From: DATGLW01 sp035293965
GTDB taxonomy: Bacteria; Actinomycetota; Acidimicrobiia; Acidimicrobiales; RAAP-2
Assembly (NCBI GenBank): GCA_035293965.1
Contig: DATGLW010000116.1
Location: 1 to 14,318 of the forward strand
Length of the DNA stretch: 14,318 nt
Reading direction: 5' to 3'
Shown here: positions 12,476 through 14,318 of the stretch, in pieces
How positions within the stretch are numbered: position 1 is the stretch's first letter
Layout: each line of letters starts with the position of its first letter
The notes under the pieces: model-generated
Seen by the model: only the letters and a program-made list of their open reading frames with translations
The model's database searches: none
What the model was told of the DNA's origin: nothing
Position numbers and translations under genes: made by a program

Positions 12476-14293
12476 TCAGCCCTCGGACTCGGCCTCCCGG
12501 TAGTACCGCCGCCAGATGACGCGGTGGAGCGGCACCAGCCGCGGGATCGACCGGAGCCCGGGGATGAACGGGATCAGCAGCAGCAAGAGGGTGGCCAGGC
12601 CGGTGAGGTAGATGGCGATGAGGTCGACGTTCGTCGACGAGTCGAAACCCGGCACGTGGTACCAGAGCTGGTACAGCCACAGCCACGGCTGGCCGGGATA
12701 GCTGCCCGTCTCGTTCATCACACCCCACTGGTCACCCTGGAGGTGCTGCGCCGCGGCCTGGGCGGCGTAGTAGCCGCCGTCGCCCAGGAACAGCAGGGGC
12801 TTCGTGAAGTTGGTCCCGTAGAAGTGGTTGCCGGCGAGCAGGCTGGCGTCGAGACCCCCGTCGCGCGCCAGATGGAGCTCGGACGCCATCAGCACCGGCA
12901 CCGGCCCATAGTCGCCGGGCTTCACCACCGGCTCCCCCCGCGCGTCGAAGCGGACCTTTGCCGCCGCGGCCGCGTAGGCGCGCGCCCACCGGGTGCGCGC
13001 CGCAGTGGAGGCCGAGGACCATCGGGCCAGCGCCGCTTGGAGGGCGGGGTCCTGCCCCGCGGTGGCCCGGAGCGGGTCGATCACGAAGGACCTGGCGGGG
13101 TCGATCGGCTCGCGGATGCCGGCGAGCTCCTGCCACGACACGCCGATCCGTTGCACCGATCCGTCACCGTTGTTGTACGGGGGCCCGTACTGGGCCGTGA
13201 GGGATGTTCCCGCCAGCTCGGAGGCCGCCGTGCCGACGAAGTCCGCAGGGTCGGCGGTCGCCCACTGCTTGGTCGAGATGGCACGGACGTCCGGAGAAGA
13301 AAGGATGGAAGCCAGCGCGACGGTACCGGCGACGACGACTGCCGTCGCGGCCACCGCCTCGCGCACCAGGTCGTAGCGCCGGACCGGCCCACGCCACTCG
13401 GCGGCGTCGGCCTGCTTCAGCCGCCGGCCGCCGAGGCGGGGCTGGCCACCGCCCGTCCGCACGCCGAGCGCGTCGCGACCGCGCCGGGCCGGGAACGGGT
13501 GCACCACGCCTCGCACCCGGACCAAGAGGATGTGCAGGGCGACGAGCGCCACCAGGATCACGGGCATGAGCACCACGTGCCAGAGCAGCATCTGGCCCAT
13601 GTTCATGAGGTTGAAGAACCCACCGACACCGGCTGCGTTGAACGCGTCCTTGCCATTGGTGGCGATCCACTGGGAGTCGAAGTTCGACTGCGAGAGGTAG
13701 CCCGTGAACGCCTCGACGATGGAGGCGAGGAACGCCAGCATGCCCGTGATCCATGTCCGTGCCCGCTTCCCTCGCCATGCGGCCATGAAGAACTTGGCCC
13801 ACAGGTGGATCACCAGGAACGCCATGAAGAACTCGACGCTCCAGAGGTGCAGGCTGTTGAAGTACCGCCCAGCCGGGTTGGTGTGCCACCAGTCGGCACC
13901 GCCGAGCGCGATCAGGAACCCCGACGCGATGGCGACAGCCAGCGCACCGAGGCTCGCCACGCCGAACACGTACACCCACGAGGCGACGTATGACGGCTGG
14001 GTGTCGGGGAGCAGGCGCTCGGGTGGCAGCCAGCGGACGGCGAAGCGCCGCACGCGCCCCACCCACGAGCCGCCCCTGCCGGCCGGCTCCGCTCCCGACC
14101 CAGGGCGCGGCTCCGCCGGCGCCTGCTCCTCGGGGACCCCGGGGGAGAAAGGCAGGAGCAGTGCCGCCAGGAAGATCCCGAGCATGACCACGATCACGAC
14201 CAGGTTGGCCAGCGAGATCGTGAAGACGGACCAGTGGAGGTACCTCCCTGGCCCGCTCAAGTCCACGACCGATCCGGGTCCGAAGGCCCGCAT
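12476..14293 (-). CDS. Cytochrome b (b6-like) membrane protein with extended extracytoplasmic C-terminal region
   Basis: Di-haem cytochrome b of a quinol oxidising complex, 605 residues. Likely membrane helices are 23-48, 104-130, 148-170, 182-200, 232-257, 311-332 and 556-578. The haem ligands are H149/H163 (14 apart, in SLHLWSVEFFMAFLVIHLW) and H239/H254 (15 apart, in WHVVLMPVILVALVALH); the 14/15 spacing is that of cytochrome b6. Residues 335-555 form a large soluble region between the last two helices, and no PEWY quinol-site motif of the usual cytochrome b C-terminal domain is visible. The ATG at 14293 has GAGGAG four to five bases upstream. Partners such as a Rieske protein or c-type cytochrome would be upstream, beyond the right edge. 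It is convergent with the tRNA; spacer 12367-12475 shows nothing else. Confidence 0.88.
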   Translation of the reverse strand: MRAFGPGSVVDLSGPGRYLHWSVFTISLANLVVIVVMLGIFLAALLLPFSPGVPEEQAPAEPRPGSGAEPAGRGGSWVGRVRRFAVRWLPPERLLPDTQPSYVASWVYVFGVASLGALAVAIASGFLIALGGADWWHTNPAGRYFNSLHLWSVEFFMAFLVIHLWAKFFMAAWRGKRARTWITGMLAFLASIVEAFTGYLSQSNFDSQWIATNGKDAFNAAGVGGFFNLMNMGQMLLWHVVLMPVILVALVALHILLVRVRGVVHPFPARRGRDALGVRTGGGQPRLGGRRLKQADAAEWRGPVRRYDLVREAVAATAVVVAGTVALASILSSPDVRAISTKQWATADPADFVGTAASELAGTSLTAQYGPPYNNGDGSVQRIGVSWQELAGIREPIDPARSFVIDPLRATAGQDPALQAALARWSSASTAARTRWARAYAAAAAKVRFDARGEPVVKPGDYGPVPVLMASELHLARDGGLDASLLAGNHFYGTNFTKPLLFLGDGGYYAAQAAAQHLQGDQWGVMNETGSYPGQPWLWLYQLWYHVPGFDSSTNVDLIAIYLTGLATLLLLLIPFIPGLRSIPRLVPLHRVIWRRYYREAESEG

Positions 14294-14318
14294 GGGACTC
14301 CTCTCTACCGTCCAGATC

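Noticed and set aside
12524..13993. 489-codon open frame on the + strand over the cytochrome b gene
   Set aside because: Antisense to a gene with clear haem-ligand helices. Its translation is rich in Arg, His, Gly and Val without any recognisable domain; such shadows are expected at this G+C.
1..14318. CRISPR array, insertion sequence or prophage
   Set aside because: No regularly spaced repeats with unique spacers, no transposase or integrase motifs, and no phage structural genes were seen on either strand.

Overview
The window is very G+C-rich, with codon third positions almost always G or C. Its gene content points to Actinomycetota: a GlgE maltosyltransferase, a Ku/LigD-type end-joining set with the ligase and polymerase as separate genes, a DUF6458 membrane protein, and a DinB/DUF664 protein of the mycothiol-dependent type. 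The mix would suit Acidimicrobiia or a related deep actinobacterial lineage, but no marker here fixes the class. There are no insertion sequences, CRISPR arrays or phage genes; it reads as ordinary chromosome.

Layout. 1-2117 (-): glgE, almost complete, losing only its last few codons at the window edge. 2389-2634 (+): small two-helix membrane protein. 2828-6250 (-): a three-gene operon ku > PE-ligase > polymerase. 6446-6802 (+): an unrecognised 118-residue protein, divergent from ku across a spacer carrying a duplicated 29-bp element. 7098-8129 (-) and 8377-9165 (-): an NAD(P)-dependent epimerase/dehydratase and a classical SDR, separated by a repeat-rich spacer. 9369-9485 (+): a possible 38-residue leader ORF. 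9494-11125 (+): a phytoene-dehydrogenase-like flavoprotein. 11300-11554 (+): a cysteine-rich metallothionein-like protein. 11684-12205 (+): a DinB/DUF664 protein. 12275-12366 (+): a selenocysteine-type tRNA. 12476-14293 (-): a cytochrome b6-like protein with an unusual C-terminal half.

Functionally the clearest unit is the NHEJ operon. Ku holds DNA ends, the polymerase fills or extends them, and the phosphoesterase-ligase cleans and seals them. GlgE belongs to the trehalose-to-alpha-glucan pathway, whose partner genes (treS, mak, glgB) would lie outside the window. The cytochrome b is membrane electron transport, and its partners (Rieske, c-type haem subunits) are likewise not visible.

The most unusual item is the tRNA. 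It has the 8+5 bp acceptor/T arrangement, six-pair D stem and long variable arm of tRNA-Sec. However, its anticodon reads UCG instead of UCA, the acceptor has a C-U mismatch and the D stem has a bulged A. It is either a recoded selenocysteine tRNA or a decaying selC, and no other selenium gene is present to decide.
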